Shown one piece after another: positions 25,500-38,271 of a stretch of DNA of 64,000 nucleotides; within the stretch, counting starts at the first letter, position 1; each line of letters begins with the position of its first letter. Source of the stretch: Pratylenchus scribneri. Lineage: Eukaryota; Nematoda; Chromadorea; Rhabditida; Pratylenchidae. Both the position numbers and the translations under genes were made by a program. The DNA lies in NCBI GenBank assembly GCA_030063045.1, contig JAQSEB010000002.1, forward strand, positions 2,046,001 through 2,110,000. Direction: 5' to 3'. Below the pieces are notes generated by a model. The model did not search any database. It worked only from the letters and a program-made list of their open reading frames with translations, and had not been told where the DNA came from.

Positions 25500-26352
25500 A
25501 TCAGCAAGAATTTTTGTCTTTTTTGCCTAATTTCCTTTTTATTCAATTAAGATTAAGAGAAATCCGTAAAAATCTTTCACCACCAAAAATCAGTTTATTT
25601 TTCCAAAATTATTAAAATCTATCGATTACACAATTCCCTTCTGATTTCATCTTTTTTGGTGTTTGTGATTTTGTTTTGGCCAAACTCGGGTAATGTTTTC
25701 GCTTCATCTAATATTTCCCATTTTTTCGGTGTGACTGATCGCCCCCACTTTCTCCCTCCCCTTTCTAATTATTTGGCCAAAATAAAAGAATGTGTTGAGA
25801 AGGTAGTGAGTGGCCTAGATTGAATTTATTCTTCCCTAAACACCTTGAAAATAGAGTCATTTTGAAATCCGGTAAAAATGCCGTAAACATTTTCCCATTA
25901 ATGTCTCTTTTCCCACCATCTATCGGATAATGAGAATTAAGATTGGATCCGGGAATGTCCAATTGATTAAATTAAAGGATTAAATATATTTAAAAAAATA
26001 AAAAATTACAATTAAATTTTACGAGAATAGTTTATCAATAATCTTAAACAATTGCGAATATCAATAAATTAGAAGGATGAAATTTTGCCAAAAACGATTA
26101 AATAATAATAATAATTCTAATCTCTATTACCGGGACTAAAGTTTAGTGAACATTTAATGGGGAAAGGCGCAGGTTTCGGAAGATTGGGGCAATATTTGAT
26201 TGATAGATAGGATAATTAGGAAAAAAAAGTGTGGGTACAGTAAGATAAATAGGAAACTCTGAAGCATTTTAGCATTGACAAATTTAATTTCCAAAAAAAA
26301 GTTTTTCCTCGATGCTTCAATTTATGTTCATTTTCACTTTTAACTGGTTATA
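25500..26352. other. Non-coding flank with right copy of the direct repeat
   Basis: Positions 25,580-25,830 hold the counterpart of 10,930-11,190: GTTTATTTTTCC, GGTGTTTGTG, TTTGGCCAAA, TTTTCGCT, a C-rich run, then TTTGGCCAAAATAAAAGAAT. The rest, up to the stop of the minus-strand gene at 26353, shows no coding signal. Confidence 0.5.
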
Positions 26353-29300
26353 CTATTGCCGGTTGCTGTTTTTATTCGGTGATATCGCTTGCTTCTTGGA
26401 TGAACTTCCAGCTGCTTTATCACTTTCCGTCATTGGCATTTTTCTTTTTCCCGCATTTCTTGATGAACCAGCATGGGCTGAATTTATTTTTAATTAATTT
26501 TAAATAAAATAATGAATAATTACCATCAGCAGGCGATAGATAGCTGTAGAAAAAAAAATGTAATTTTTTGTAAATAAATTTACCGGTCTAGAACACTTTT
26601 TTTGAATGCTGAACGACCACCATCATATCGAATTTGCAAATCATTCAAAATGCATTGAACTTTTGGCCATGCATCAAAATTTTTAAGATGTTCATTTTCT
26701 TTTGGTGCAACAATTGACTTTAAAAAGTTACAAAAAAAGATTACAAAATTGTTTAAATAAAATTAAAAATTATTATAAAAATAGGTAATTTACCTGTACA
26801 AATTCGTACACAAAATGGCGACATTTGAATTCGCCGCCCCAAGGCCGTCCATCCACAACTTTGAATGCAATTTTATTTACTTCAAAAATGGACAATTTTT
26901 TGCTCCAAATTCTTGGCCTAAATTCCTCCTTCAAATATGCGCCTCTTTTCCGTTGGACCGCAATTTCTTTTCGCACGAAACCATGTGGCGAACTTTCCAT
27001 CACAAAATTATATCTGCCATCTTTCAAGTAAATATTCAATCCACTCGCATTAAAATGGTCTGAAATATTATTTTTATTTTAATATAAATTTGCTAATAAA
27101 GAATAAATTAATATTTTTGGTGGAAATAATTTATAAATCTGCAAGGGAAGGGAAAGATTTTTCAGTTTTCACATCAGAATCCACTAATATCCGCAGAGTT
27201 TATATTTGTATCCGATCTTAATCGTTGTGCTTTGCAAAAATATTATCCGTATCAATGGGGCTTATATCCGTATCCGAACCGCATTCGTGATGTCTTTCAA
27301 AAATACTACCCGTATCCATCCGTATTCATGCGATTCATATACGTATCCATCCGTATTCATGCGATTCATATCAGTATCCATCCGTATTCATGCGATTCAT
27401 ATCCATCCGTATTCATGCGATTCATATCAGTATCCATCCGTATTCATGCGATTCATATCAGTATCCATCCGTATTCATGCGATTCATATCCATCCGTATT
27501 CATGCGATTCATATCCGTATTCATCCCTATTCATGCGATTCATATCCGTATCCATCCGTATTCATGCGATTCATATCAGTATCCATCCCTATTCATGCGA
27601 TTCATATCCCTATCCATCCGTATTCATGCGATTCATATACGTATCCATCCGTATTCATGCGATTCATATCAGTATCCATCCGTATTCATGCGATTCATAT
27701 CAGTATCCATCCGTATTCATGCGATTCATATCCATCCGTATTCATGCGATTCATATACGTATCCATCCGTATTCATGCGATTCATATCAGTATCCATCCG
27801 TATTCATGCGATTCATATCCATCCGTATTCATGCGATTCATATCCGTATTCATCCCTATTCATGCGATTCATATCCGTATCCATCCGTATTCATGCGATT
27901 CATATCAGTATCCATCCCTATTCATGCGATTCATATCCCTATCCATCCGTATTCATGCGATTCATATACGTATCCATCCGTATTCATGCGATTCATATCA
28001 GTATCAGTATCCACTATCCATCCGTATTCATGCGATTCATATCCATCCGTATTCATGCGATTCATATCCGTATCCATCCCTATTCATGCGATTCATATCA
28101 GTATCCATTCGTATTCATGCGATTCATATCAGTATCCATCCCTATTCATGCGATTCATATCCATCCGTATTCATGCGATTCATATCCGTATCCATCCCTA
28201 TTCATGCGATTCATATCCGTATCCATCCATATTCATGCGATTCATATCCATATCCATCCGTATTCATGCGATTCATATCAGTATCCATCCCTATTCATGC
28301 GATTCATATCCGTATCCATCCGTATTCATGCGATTCATATCAGTATCCATCCCTATTCATGCGATTCATATCCGTATCCATCCGTATTCATATGGTTCAT
28401 AATCGTATCCATCTGTATTCATATGGTTCATAATCGTATTCGAACCGTATGTGCGATGCAAGCCAAAAATCTTATCGGTATCCATCCCAGAAGACATCGG
28501 GCGGATAGGATACAGATATTCATTCCCATTTCTGTTATAAATTATTTGATATTCTAAAAACCTAAATTGTTGGTTCCTTCTCTCTTTCTAATTTTAACAA
28601 ATAATTATTAAAAATGCCGAAACTCACATCGCACAATTTCTTTCAATTTCTCTTTGCCATTTTCATCTTTTCCATCCGGCAAAGATAATGTTACCATTGC
28701 ATGTCCGTCCAAAATTACATCAAATTGTTGATTTCCCTTATAGGCGCCGTGCGTATCTTCGCCGTCGCCCTGAAAATATGTAATTGAAAATTTTTTCTCA
28801 AATAATAAAAATACCGGCAAATGCCAGCGATCATCGAATTTTTGGATTTCTTTAAACAATTCCCAAATTTTTTCCTGTTGTCCCTTTTTACGATGAAATT
28901 TCACATCATTTTTTATTTCTTTCTCCAGTGTCCCATCTTTGGAAAAAAACCACTTATTAATTAAATAATTTTGTTCTTACTTTCCATTCTTTTTATGACA
29001 ATTGCTTGGCCAACATCCGCTTCGAATTCGACGTAGCCACCTTCAAATTGGGCCTTTTCAAAAAGATCCATATTTTTTGGATCAACTCTAAATGCCTCCT
29101 CCACTTTCGGATTTTTAATGTCTTAAAATGTAAAAATATTTTCAAATTTTTTTATTCTTTTTTAATAAATAAAAAATAAAAATATTCATTAAATAATGGC
29201 TAATAAATTTAAAAACGTGCATTTAATGTGAATTCCATTAGCAGCTAACAAAATATCCTCAAGATTATAAACTTTATGCGCATTAAATTCTTTATGTTCG

Positions 29301-29683
29301 GCTTTAAATTCTCTTTCACTCCAAACTTCACTGCCATCCGCTAAAATAATATATTTTTTATTAATTTTCGTCAGAATAAATTTTTATTTCTCGTAAAATC
29401 ACTTACAAAATTTAACACCAATCGAAATTATATACTCCTTCTCTTCTTCATTTAGCAAAATTTCTAAAAAATTTGAGAAATTATAAAATATTTAAATAAT
29501 TAATTGCCTTAAACAAATAAGTAAACATTTTTTAAAATATTATTTTAATAAAATTATTATTTATTATTAAATTTTGATGCCTTTAATTTTTTGATGTTCA
29601 TGTTCAGTTAAATTGACAGCAAATATTGAATGTGGCAAAATTTGATGAAGGCAAATAGAAAATATTAAAAATAAAATAGTCAT
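26353..29683 (-). CDS. Unrecognised secreted protein, 409 aa, basic C-terminal tail
   Basis: Ten exons in transcript order (29683-29581, 29463-29407, 29340-29221, 29121-28981, 28936-28815, 28769-28628, 27059-26794, 26717-26584, 26543-26524, 26477-26353) join in phase to 409 residues. Residues 1-22 are a clear signal peptide (MTILFLIFSICLHQILPHSIFA). The body is charged, with few Cys, and matches no family I know. Motifs in order include EDILLAANGIHIK, YVEFEADVGQAIVIKRM, FDVILDGHAMVTLSLPDG and VNKIAFKVVDGRPWGGEF. The last ~35 residues are basic and low complexity (GKRK, SSSKK), resembling a bipartite nuclear signal. Two introns have GC donors (29580, 29220); the second is chosen only because it alone keeps phase. 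One exon is 20 nt. Intron 27060-28627 holds a 1.1-kb minisatellite. Confidence 0.65.
27303..28440 (+). repeat. 25/31-bp minisatellite (CCATCCGTATTCATGCGATT)
   Basis: Some 38-40 tandem copies of CATCCGTATTCATGCGATTCAT followed by a variable ATCAGTAT, ATCCGTAT or ATACGTAT spacer, so units alternate between 31 bp and 25 bp. The edges decay into TATGGTTCATAATCG units. It sits in an intron of the minus-strand secreted gene. The unit has no stop codons in several frames, so long overlapping ORFs appear; these are artefacts. Confidence 0.93.
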
Positions 29684-31503
29684 AGTCAATATTTTATTCC
29701 TGTATTTAAGTATTAAATATTAAAATTTTTTATTATTTAATATTTCAAAATAAAAATATTATTATTTTAGTAAATATGTAGAAATTAGAAAATTGTGAGA
29801 GTAAAAGAATTTATGCAATTCGAATAAGCAGAAGAGAATGAAGAGAAGTGGTGTTTTGTGTTTGTAAATAAAATTTCTGAGCGGATTTTTGTAATAGATT
29901 TTTGAGGGGGATGAGAAAGGAAATTGGTAGATGATTTTCTTGGGAATCAGGGCTGGAACCGTCGCAACTCGCATGCCACATCCAAATCGCAACCGTAATC
30001 GCATTGTAATAAAACACCGCAATTTCGGCAATCACAACCGCAGTAAAATGGCGTCATGACATGAATGTGCGGGTGAATGAGGATTTAAATGATTTATTCT
30101 ACATTCTACTTAATATTTATAGAATTTGACAAATCTATTTTGGCTTAAATTGAAAGGGAAAACAAAAATTAAAAATAATTCATCAAGATATTCTTAAGTT
30201 CTTACAATTAAATAAATTGCCGCAGGGATTTAAAATAAAATTTAACTTCAATGCTGCGGATTGAAACCTTTTGGATAAACAAATTAAAAATATAATATAT
30301 TATTTTAAGGGGAAAATAAATTGGATAGAATGGAAAAATGAGGTTGGATTTGGATTTTGAATAGGAGAGAGAGGGAAGGCAAAATCCATTAATAATAAAC
30401 TAAAACCAATGTAAACATCTACCTATTCACCTATTCACCCATTTTGCCAACATTTTTTGGCCAAAATCGAGCCATCTTTCTGGACATTTTTAAAAATCGC
30501 TCATATAATCTATTCAAAGGATGGACTATGGACCAATTAATCGATTTTGGCCAAATTCAGTGTCAATATTCGCCGAAATAGGCACTGACATTTTGGAAAT
30601 CATAGGTTATCAATATCGAGAAAATATTTATTAATTTAAATACAATTTTTCTTGTCGAAAAATCAATAAAGGTGTAAAACTCGGCCATAATAGAGTATGT
30701 TGGCATTAAGATTTAGGAGTTAGGACATAGGAGTATGTTGAAGAATGGCTTAGAATTTAAAAGGGAGCCCGATTTTAATATAAAGTATTATGACAATTAG
30801 ATGTTGGAGTAAATTTGATGCCATCTAATTACAGCAGAATTGGAATAAATGTATTTATAAGTTCATTATCATTACTTATGTATTGGACTGTTTTAATCTT
30901 ATTAATTTGTGTAAGATCACATTGTCTTCCAAAATCTTCAAAATATTGACAAAAATTGTCAAAAAGGACAAAAATATTTATATCAATATTGATATAAAAA
31001 TCAACAAAAAAAATGATAAAAATGTTTTACGTGGGTTTCAAGCTATTTTAAGTTCGCAAACAAGATGTTAAAATCAATATATAAATTCCATTCCTAAAAA
31101 TGATATTTTAAAAAAAATATTTTTATTTGAAATGGAAAAAAATGAAAGTTTATAAATTTTTTAAAAATAGTTATAATTCATCAATCAAATTTTCTTTTCC
31201 AATTCACAATTATTCATCAAACAGTTGCGCAAGTTATGCGGTTGTCCTTCCGTCCTTTATAATTATCCTATAGAATAGTTCAATGCAATTATTTTGCTAT
31301 TTGGGTGAATTCATTCAGTCAACAATAATAAAAAGGCGCCGACCTTATTCCAATTTTTTCGAAGGAAAAGGGCAAACAAAAGAGGAAATTGAATTTGTTT
31401 GAAATGAAAAGGATTTGACCAATTTATGAAAAACCTCATTCTGAACTTTATTCAATTTTGAAATCATATTACATATTAATCTAAATATAAAAAAAACAAA
31501 TGC
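29684..31503. other. Intergenic, AT-rich
   Basis: It separates divergently transcribed secreted genes (minus-strand start 29683, plus-strand start 31504), so both promoters must be here. I see no consensus TATA box or coding frame. A GC-richer patch lies at 29,940-30,060 (AACCGTCGCAACTCGCATGC). Confidence 0.5.
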
Positions 31504-34500
31504 ATGTCTCCGATTTTGGCTATTAAATATTTTTGCAAAATTCCATTTCTTTTTTTGATCATTGCAGTATTTTTGATCAATTCGATGGAAGGTATTAAAA
31601 TATTTTATGCTTATTATTTCCATTAAATTTCATGATTCTGCATTAAAATATAAAACATTTTCCAGCCATTGTTGATGACAAACAAAATAAATCTTCGGCT
31701 ACTGAAAAAACCGAATTCCTTTTGCATCCCCAAAAATTGGATGCCCTTTTCCATCGTGCCGCCACAATGGCACTTTTAAAGGCAAAAGCGGTTGAAACAT
31801 TGGAGGCAGTGCAAAGCCATTTGGAACGAATTGTTTTTGGGGAATGTGTAAAGGACGGGGGCAAAGAAAGTCCGGCAAAATATGCGGCATGTTTGGTCAA
31901 ATTATTCCGTGCAAGGGACAATGGGAAGAATAAGCAGGGAGAACAAAAGGAATTGGAGAAAGGACAAATGGAAGGAGAGAAGGGCATTTTCGGGGAGACA
32001 ATGGTAAAATGGAAATAATTTTAATTTTAATGAATTATTTTTTAGAATTTAATAAAAAATTTGGCAAATCAAATTGCACCAAAAACACAGAATTTGACCA
32101 ATGAAATTGCCTCGAAAAGAACAAATTTGGAGAATAAAATTGAAATTGAAACATCAAATTTCGACAAAGGAATTTTGCCGAAATTGGTGCCAAAAAGACG
32201 ATTAATTAAGAAAAAGAAGGGAAGAAAGAAATTGAACCGAAATAAATGGATGAAAGGGAAATGGATAGGAAAAAATTTAAAATTGAAGAAAAAGAAGAAA
32301 CAGAAACCACAATTTTGGATGAAGCGACGACGAATTCGACGCGAATTGGACCCAAAATTAAGGCGAAATTTGCGGATGCCAAAGAGTATTGGGGCATTAA
32401 AGGAGTTACAAAAATATTTGGATCGTTTGGAATGGACACAAAGTTATTTGCGGACAATGAGCCAAGATAGTGCAAAGTAGGCCGAAAATCAATTTAAATT
32501 TAATTTTAATACACTTTTAAATTATAAAACAAATAAAAATTTCTAAGGACCATAAATTGAAGAAATTTCTAAATTATTTTTAAAAATATTTTTATTAATT
32601 TTTTCCAGAGCATTGAAACCATTTTTGGCGCAAACAATTCGATTCGTTCAAACATCCTCTTCATCCGCCGTTTTGCCACTACTCTCCCAAATTCAATCCA
32701 TCTTGAATGCCAGCAGAAAATCCGATTTGTCCTTTTCGCTGCTTTCACCTCGGCTTCTCTCCCTTTTCCCGGCTACAAAATCTAAGCCTAAACTTCTTTC
32801 GCCAGATTTATTCAGCTTCAATCGAGATGGAATCCTTTCATTGCCTCAACTTTTTGGGGTTCTTCAATTTTTAATATTTCTTCCAAAAATTTAATTAATA
32901 TTTTTCAAAGATGATTACACGTGGGGATGAATCCGAATCATTGGAATGGCTGGATTTTATGCTAGAGTTGACCGGGGCCGGCAAACAATTGGCCGGATTA
33001 CTCGAGAAAATGCGCCCAGAAATGGAAGAATTTGAACAAAAAATTTGGCCAGCCATTGAAAGATTGAGGGCACAGGAAAAGCAATGGAACGAATTGAAAG
33101 GTAGTTTTGGGGTGGAACAACGAGAACAATTGGCCAAAAGAGGATATGTTCAGTTGGAGAAATGGCAACAGGTAAAAAGATTAAATGTCTTGGATTAAAA
33201 ATTAATTAATTGGCAGGAAATAATTTTTGGCAAAAAAGAGGCAAATCAAATTGAAGAAGAAAGATTAGGGTTGGAGGCAAAAATAATAGAATTGGCAAAA
33301 TTGGCCAATTTGAAGGGAGAAGAAAAATCAACAATGCGAATCCGAAGGGAAATAGTGAATGAGGATGATTGGAAGAAGAATAATGAAGATGAAGAAAAAG
33401 AAGGAATACAAATTCGAATCCAAAGGGAATCAAATGAGGTGGAAGAAGAAGGAAAGAAAGAAGGAAAAAGGGTGGACGATGAGAAGAATGAAGAAAATTA
33501 TGTAAAGGAAGAAAAGGTGGAAGGGGAAGAAAATGGAAAGAAAAATGAAGAAAAGGAAGGAGATGAAAAGGAAGAAAATGAGGAAGAAGAAAGGAAAAGA
33601 CGACATGGAGCCCATGAGGTGAAAATGGGAAGGGAAAGAATAATTTTAAATTTACCGTATGACCTTTTTTAGAATGGCTTATTTTTCAACCCTTCAAAAA
33701 TTGGGAAAATTTGGGGTCTAACTCCTTAATTTTTCTCATTTTTGAATAAATTATTTATAATTTTACAGATCTTTAAGGAACTAAGAAAATGCAACAAAAA
33801 ATTATTTTCGAGGATTAATAGAGGGAGAGGTTTTAAAGGAGGTTATACGGTAATTCAAATATTTTCATATAGGTCTCAAATGTGGTTGAACATGAAAATG
33901 ACAACATTGTGCGGGTTGTGCACCACGAACGTGAAGGAATTGGAGGAATTGGATTTCCTCATCGACCATTTTTGGGTGGTCCCATTGGGCCAAATGGCAT
34001 TTATCCGCCAGTAGTGAATCCAATTGGCGGATTGGGCATGAATCCAGCAGCAGCAGCAGCGGCTGCAACATTGCTTCCGCATAATCCATTCCATAATAAT
34101 TTACTGCACAACAATTTGTTGTATCGGAATAATTTGCTCCCAAATGGACATTTATATCCGCACAATAATTTGTTGTTTCCTCCAAATGGATTCTACCCAC
34201 ACAACAATCCATTTTTCAATCATTTTGGGTAAATTCATTGTTGTTCCACTCTCATAAATTTACCCCAAATTTTAGCCTCCACCATCCATTCTTCCCAAAT
34301 AATCCTTTTTTCCATCATAATCGCTTTCTTCCCTGCCATTCACCTGGCTCATGTGTGATTAGTGGCCAAGAGACCAATTTGTTCAATCCATTCCCGCATT
34401 GACGATACCCTCAGAATGTGCCTGGGGGCAAATCACCGGACACGATGGACAGTATTTTGATGGCACCAAGAACGGTGTTATTGACTCCATGGGCATTCGA

Positions 34501-34561
34501 ACAGAGATTGGGTGGCGTTATTTTGGAAGGGGTTGGATTTATTTTGATATTAAAACAATAA
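31504..34561 (+). CDS. MLT-10-like moulting-cycle family protein, 810 aa
   Basis: Ten exons (31504-31591, 31666-32003, 32046-32476, 32609-32858, 32911-33171, 33217-33618, 33769-33849, 33873-34228, 34276-34354, 34415-34561) total 2433 nt in one frame. Residues 1-28 form a signal peptide. The moulting-cycle domain (DUF644) spans roughly residues 260-460 (LRTMSQ, FVQTSSSSAVLPLL, SDLSFSLLSPRLLSLFP, LDFMLELTGAGKQLAGL, KMRPEMEEFEQ). A K/E-rich segment follows, then an HNNLL/PNG-rich region, then SPDTMDSILMAPRTVLLTPWAF, which in the family leads into the LSP repeats. Here the frame stops soon after, at 34559. The 60-nt intron 34355-34414 is assumed so as to avoid an in-frame TGA at 34400; without it the protein ends there. 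C. elegans MLT-10 acts in cuticle moulting in the hypodermis. Confidence 0.78.
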
Positions 34562-34825
34562 AAAATGATATTAAAAATTGAAAAATTTGGATTTTTAATC
34601 ATTTAAATTATCGAATTTTTGAACATATAATGAATTTTATTTCAGCTTTAGGAAATAAAGTTTTGGGATATTAAAAATCAAGGTAAACTTTTATTAGAAA
34701 GTGGCTTTTAATGGAGAAAATTGTTTGACAAAAATTATTTTGCTTTAAGTAATCTTAATGAAAAGAGGAAGAGAAAATGATTTATTAATGTAAATATTAG
34801 CTTCGGGGCTAGTATTTCTCAATAG

Positions 34826-36793
34826 GTTAGAATAATTCCGTCTGTTTGTCTAAGAATAATTCCGCCTGGTTAACTTAGAATAATTCCGCCTGGTTAAGAA
34901 TTCCGACTGGTTAAGAATAATTCCGCCTGGTTAGTTAGAATAATTCCGCCTGGTCAACTTAGAATAATTCCGCCTGGTTAAGAATAATTCCGCCTGTTTC
35001 CCTCAGAATAATTCCTCCTGTTTTACTTAGAATAATTCCGCCTGTTTTACTTAGAATAATTCCTCATGTTTTACTTAGAATAATTCCGCCTGTTTTACTT
35101 AGAATAATTCCGCCTGTTTGTCTAAGAATAATTCCGCCTGGTCAACTTAGAATAATTCCGCCTGGTCAACTTAGAATAATTCCGCCTGTTTTACTTAGAA
35201 TAATTCCGCCCGGTCAACTTAGAATAATTCCTCCTGTTTTACTTAGAATAATTCCGCCTGTTTTACTTAGAATAATTCCGCCTGTTTTACTTAGAATAAT
35301 TCCTCCTGTTTTACTTAGAATAATTCCGCCTGTTTTACTTAGAATAATTCCGCCTGTTTTACTTAGAATAATTCCGCCTGGTCAACTTAGAATAATTCCG
35401 CCTGGTCAACTTAGAATAATTCCGCCTGTTTTACTTAGAATAATTCCGCCTGGTCAACTTAGAATAATTCCGCCTGGTCAACTTAGAATAATTCCGCCTG
35501 GTCAACTTAGAATAATTCCGCCTGGTCAACTTAGAATAATTCCGCCTGGTCAACTTAGAATAATTCCGCCTGGTCAACTTAGAATAATTCCGCCTGTTTT
35601 ACTTAGAATAATTCCGCCTGGTCAACTTAGAATAATTCCGCCTGGTCAACTTAGAATAATTCCGCCTGGTCAACTTAGAATAATTCCGCCTGGTCAACTT
35701 AGAATAATTCCGCCTGGTCAACTTAGAATAATTCCGCCTGGTCAACTTAGAATAATTCCGCCTGGTCAACTTAGAATAATTCCGCCTGGTCAACTTAGAA
35801 TAATTCCGCCTGTTTTACTTAGAATAATTCCGCCTGGTCAACTTAGAATAATTCCGCCTGGTCAACTTAGAATAATTCCGCCTGGTCAACTTAGAATAAT
35901 TCCGCCTGGTCAACTTAGAATAATTCCGCCTGGTCAACTTAGAATAATTCCGCCTGGTCAACTTAGAATAATTCCGCCTGGTCAACTTAGAATAATTCCG
36001 CCTGGTCAACTTAGAATAATTCCGCCTGGTCAACTTAGAATAATTCCGCCTGGTCAACTTAGAATAATTCCGCCTGGTCAACTTAGAATAATTCCGCCTG
36101 GTCAACTTAGAATAATTCCGCCTGGTCAACTTAGAATAATTCCGCCTGGTCAACTTAGAATAATTCCGCCTGGTCAACTTAGAATAATTCCGCCTGGTCA
36201 ACTTAGAATAATTCCGCCTGCTGGTCAACTTAGAATAATTCCGCCTGTTTTACTTAGAATAATTCCGCCTGGTCAACTTAGAATAATTCCGCCTGGTCAA
36301 CTTAGAATAATTCCGCCTGGTCAACTTAGAATAATTCCGCCTGGTCAACTTAGAATAATTCCGCCTGGTCAACTTAGAATAATTCCGCCTGGTCAACTTA
36401 GAATAATTCCGCCTGGTCAACTTAGAATAATTCCGCCTGGTCAACTTAGAATAATTCCTCCTGTTTTACTTAGAATAATTCCGCCTGGTCAACTTAGAAT
36501 AATTCCGCCTGGTCAACTTAGAATAATTCCGCCTGGTCAACTTAGAATAATTCCGCCTGTTTTACTTAGAATAATTCCTCCTGTTTTACTTAGAATAATT
36601 CCGCCTGTTTTACTTAGAATAATTCCGCCTGGTCAACTTAGAATAATTCCGCCTGTTTTACTTAGAATAATTCCGCCTGTTTTACTTAGAATAATTCCGC
36701 CTGTTTGTCTAAGAATAATTCCGCCTGGTCAACTTAGAATAATTCCGCCTGATCAACTTAGAATAATTCCGCCTGGTCAACTTAGAATAATTC
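34826..36793 (+). repeat. 24-bp minisatellite, ~80 copies (family M, locus 2)
   Basis: Tandem units CTTAGAATAATTCCGCCTGGTCAA (24 bp), with TTTTA and TTGTCT variants replacing GGTCAA. The centre (35,600-36,440) is almost perfectly homogeneous; variants concentrate at the edges, as expected from unequal exchange. The start resembles the 20-bp GGTTAAGAATAATT units of the arrays at 10.0 and 60.6 kb. It lies between the MLT-10-like gene and the LSP-repeat gene. As 24 is a multiple of 3, the minus strand is open with an 8-residue repeat; this is an artefact. Confidence 0.95.
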
Positions 36794-37035
36794 TTATATT
36801 TTAATCTAGGGACAATAAAATTAGATGAGGGGCAAATATTTATTGTAATTTTGATTTGTGAATGTATTATTGGTTTTAACTTTTAACATTATCAAAAGAA
36901 TAGAATTAGAAAATTAATAAATTTTCTTGAAAATTTGAATTAAAGAACTTAAATTACCTCATTCATTTAACAATGTGTTATTTTCATTTTTAGATTTGTC
37001 AAAATTTTTTATTTGGACTAAATAAAGTTTATTTC

Positions 37036-37926
37036 ATGAAAATCCAATTCTCATTCATAGGTTTATTTGTCGCCGCATGCCTTCTCTTCGGAATTGGTTT
37101 CGCCCGAAGTGTTGACGGTCAGAAAAATGAATTTAATTTCTAATAAAATTCTTATAATTATTAGGCTAAAGTTGCATCTCCCAGTGCATTTATGGCCGCA
37201 ATTTTGTCTCCAATGGCTTTGACCGCACGGATTGTTTCACCTACGGCATTTCGTTCGCAAATTCTCTCGCCAGAAGCTCTCTCCGCCTATGTGCTCAGTC
37301 CAGATGTATTTTTGGCCGAAATTTTGTCACCCAATGTGATGCAGGCTCGAGTGCTCAGTCCAAAGGCATTATTCGTGCAAATTTTGAATCCAAGTATCAT
37401 TTATACGGATTTTTATAAATTCCCTTTTTTCAGTGATTGCATCGCCTCGAATTGGCTCCCCACAAATTGGGGGCCTCGTTGTTCTCAGTCCCAATTTTTT
37501 GTCACCACGAATTTATTCACAAGAATCACTAATGGTTGAGGTAATATTAATATTACAAAATGTATCGACATTTTTGGTTATTACTAGAGGATTTACCTTA
37601 TTATATGCTTAGACTTTTTGGTCAAAATTGATTAGCCTTCTTATTTTATATATTTAGATGTAAAGCATAAAATTAAATTTAAATAGGACAAAAGAACATT
37701 TTAAGGGTTGAACGTTGAACCAATTTCATTCTTCTGCATAATATCCCAAAATAATATTTAAAAAATAAATTATCCGCATCCACAGGTCCTTTCACCTCAT
37801 ATTTTGGGCGGTGAGCATGAAGTGGTTGAGGCGGATAGATGGATGCCAGATGGTTCAACACATTATGTTGGATTCCCAGGCCAAATTCAGGGCCCTCTCG
37901 ATTTGCAAAACCCAAATTGGGGATAA
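37036..37926 (+). CDS. Secreted LSP-repeat protein (MLT-10 C-terminal module), 183 aa
   Basis: Four exons (37036-37117, 37172-37393, 37434-37540, 37786-37926) join in phase. Exon 1 gives a signal peptide ([20 protein letters not shown], cleavage near the GFARS segment). The rest is a tandem repeat of 11-12 residues with core (I/V)LSPxA(L/F)xAx: [54 protein letters not shown], then [12 protein letters not shown] and a [14 protein letters not shown] tail. This is the repeat found at the C-terminus of MLT-10-related proteins. Joining exon 1 to exon 2 needs the acceptor CTAAAG at 37171; the nearer TTAG at 37164 gives a stop. AAG acceptors are used elsewhere in the window. The alternative is that exons 2-4 are the last exons of the 31.5-kb gene. 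Confidence 0.7.
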
Positions 37927-38271
37927 ATATGGAATGGATTAATTATAATTATGATTACATATTCTATTCAAGAAACATATTTTATCGGGAATTTCAAAAT
38001 AATACTAATTTAAATTTTCTTTGTGATGGTAAAAAATAGTTTTTTATTCTGTGTATAATAGAATGAAATGAATAAAAATAAATGAATTTAAAATATTTTT
38101 GAAGGATTATGCTTAAAATAAATCATCATCTTATAGGAGGGTAAATTGCCTTTTTAATTTGTTTTTAGCGAATTATATTTGCAATATGGTAATTATAAAT
38201 TTTATAAAATGAATAATTATAAAAAATCAAATTTAAAAATATAGTTTAAATTCAATTATCCTCAGCAGCAG

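Noticed and set aside
27206..28557. Three overlapping plus-strand ORFs of 347-441 codons
   Set aside because: They are read-throughs of the 25/31-bp minisatellite, whose unit lacks stop codons in these frames; the repetitive composition is the same in all three.
31643..31987. Minus-strand ORFs opposite the MLT-10-like exon 2
   Set aside because: Shadow frames of a well-supported spliced plus-strand exon.
34399..34581. 60-codon frame (TIPSECAWGQITGHDG...)
   Set aside because: The overlapping frame reading NVPGGKSPDTMDSILMAPRT matches the MLT-10 family, so this one is its shadow.
35599..36444. Minus-strand ORFs with an exact 8-residue repeat (NYSKLTRR)
   Set aside because: The 24-bp minisatellite unit is divisible by three and has no stop on that strand. 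No start context, splice sites or flanking coding sequence.
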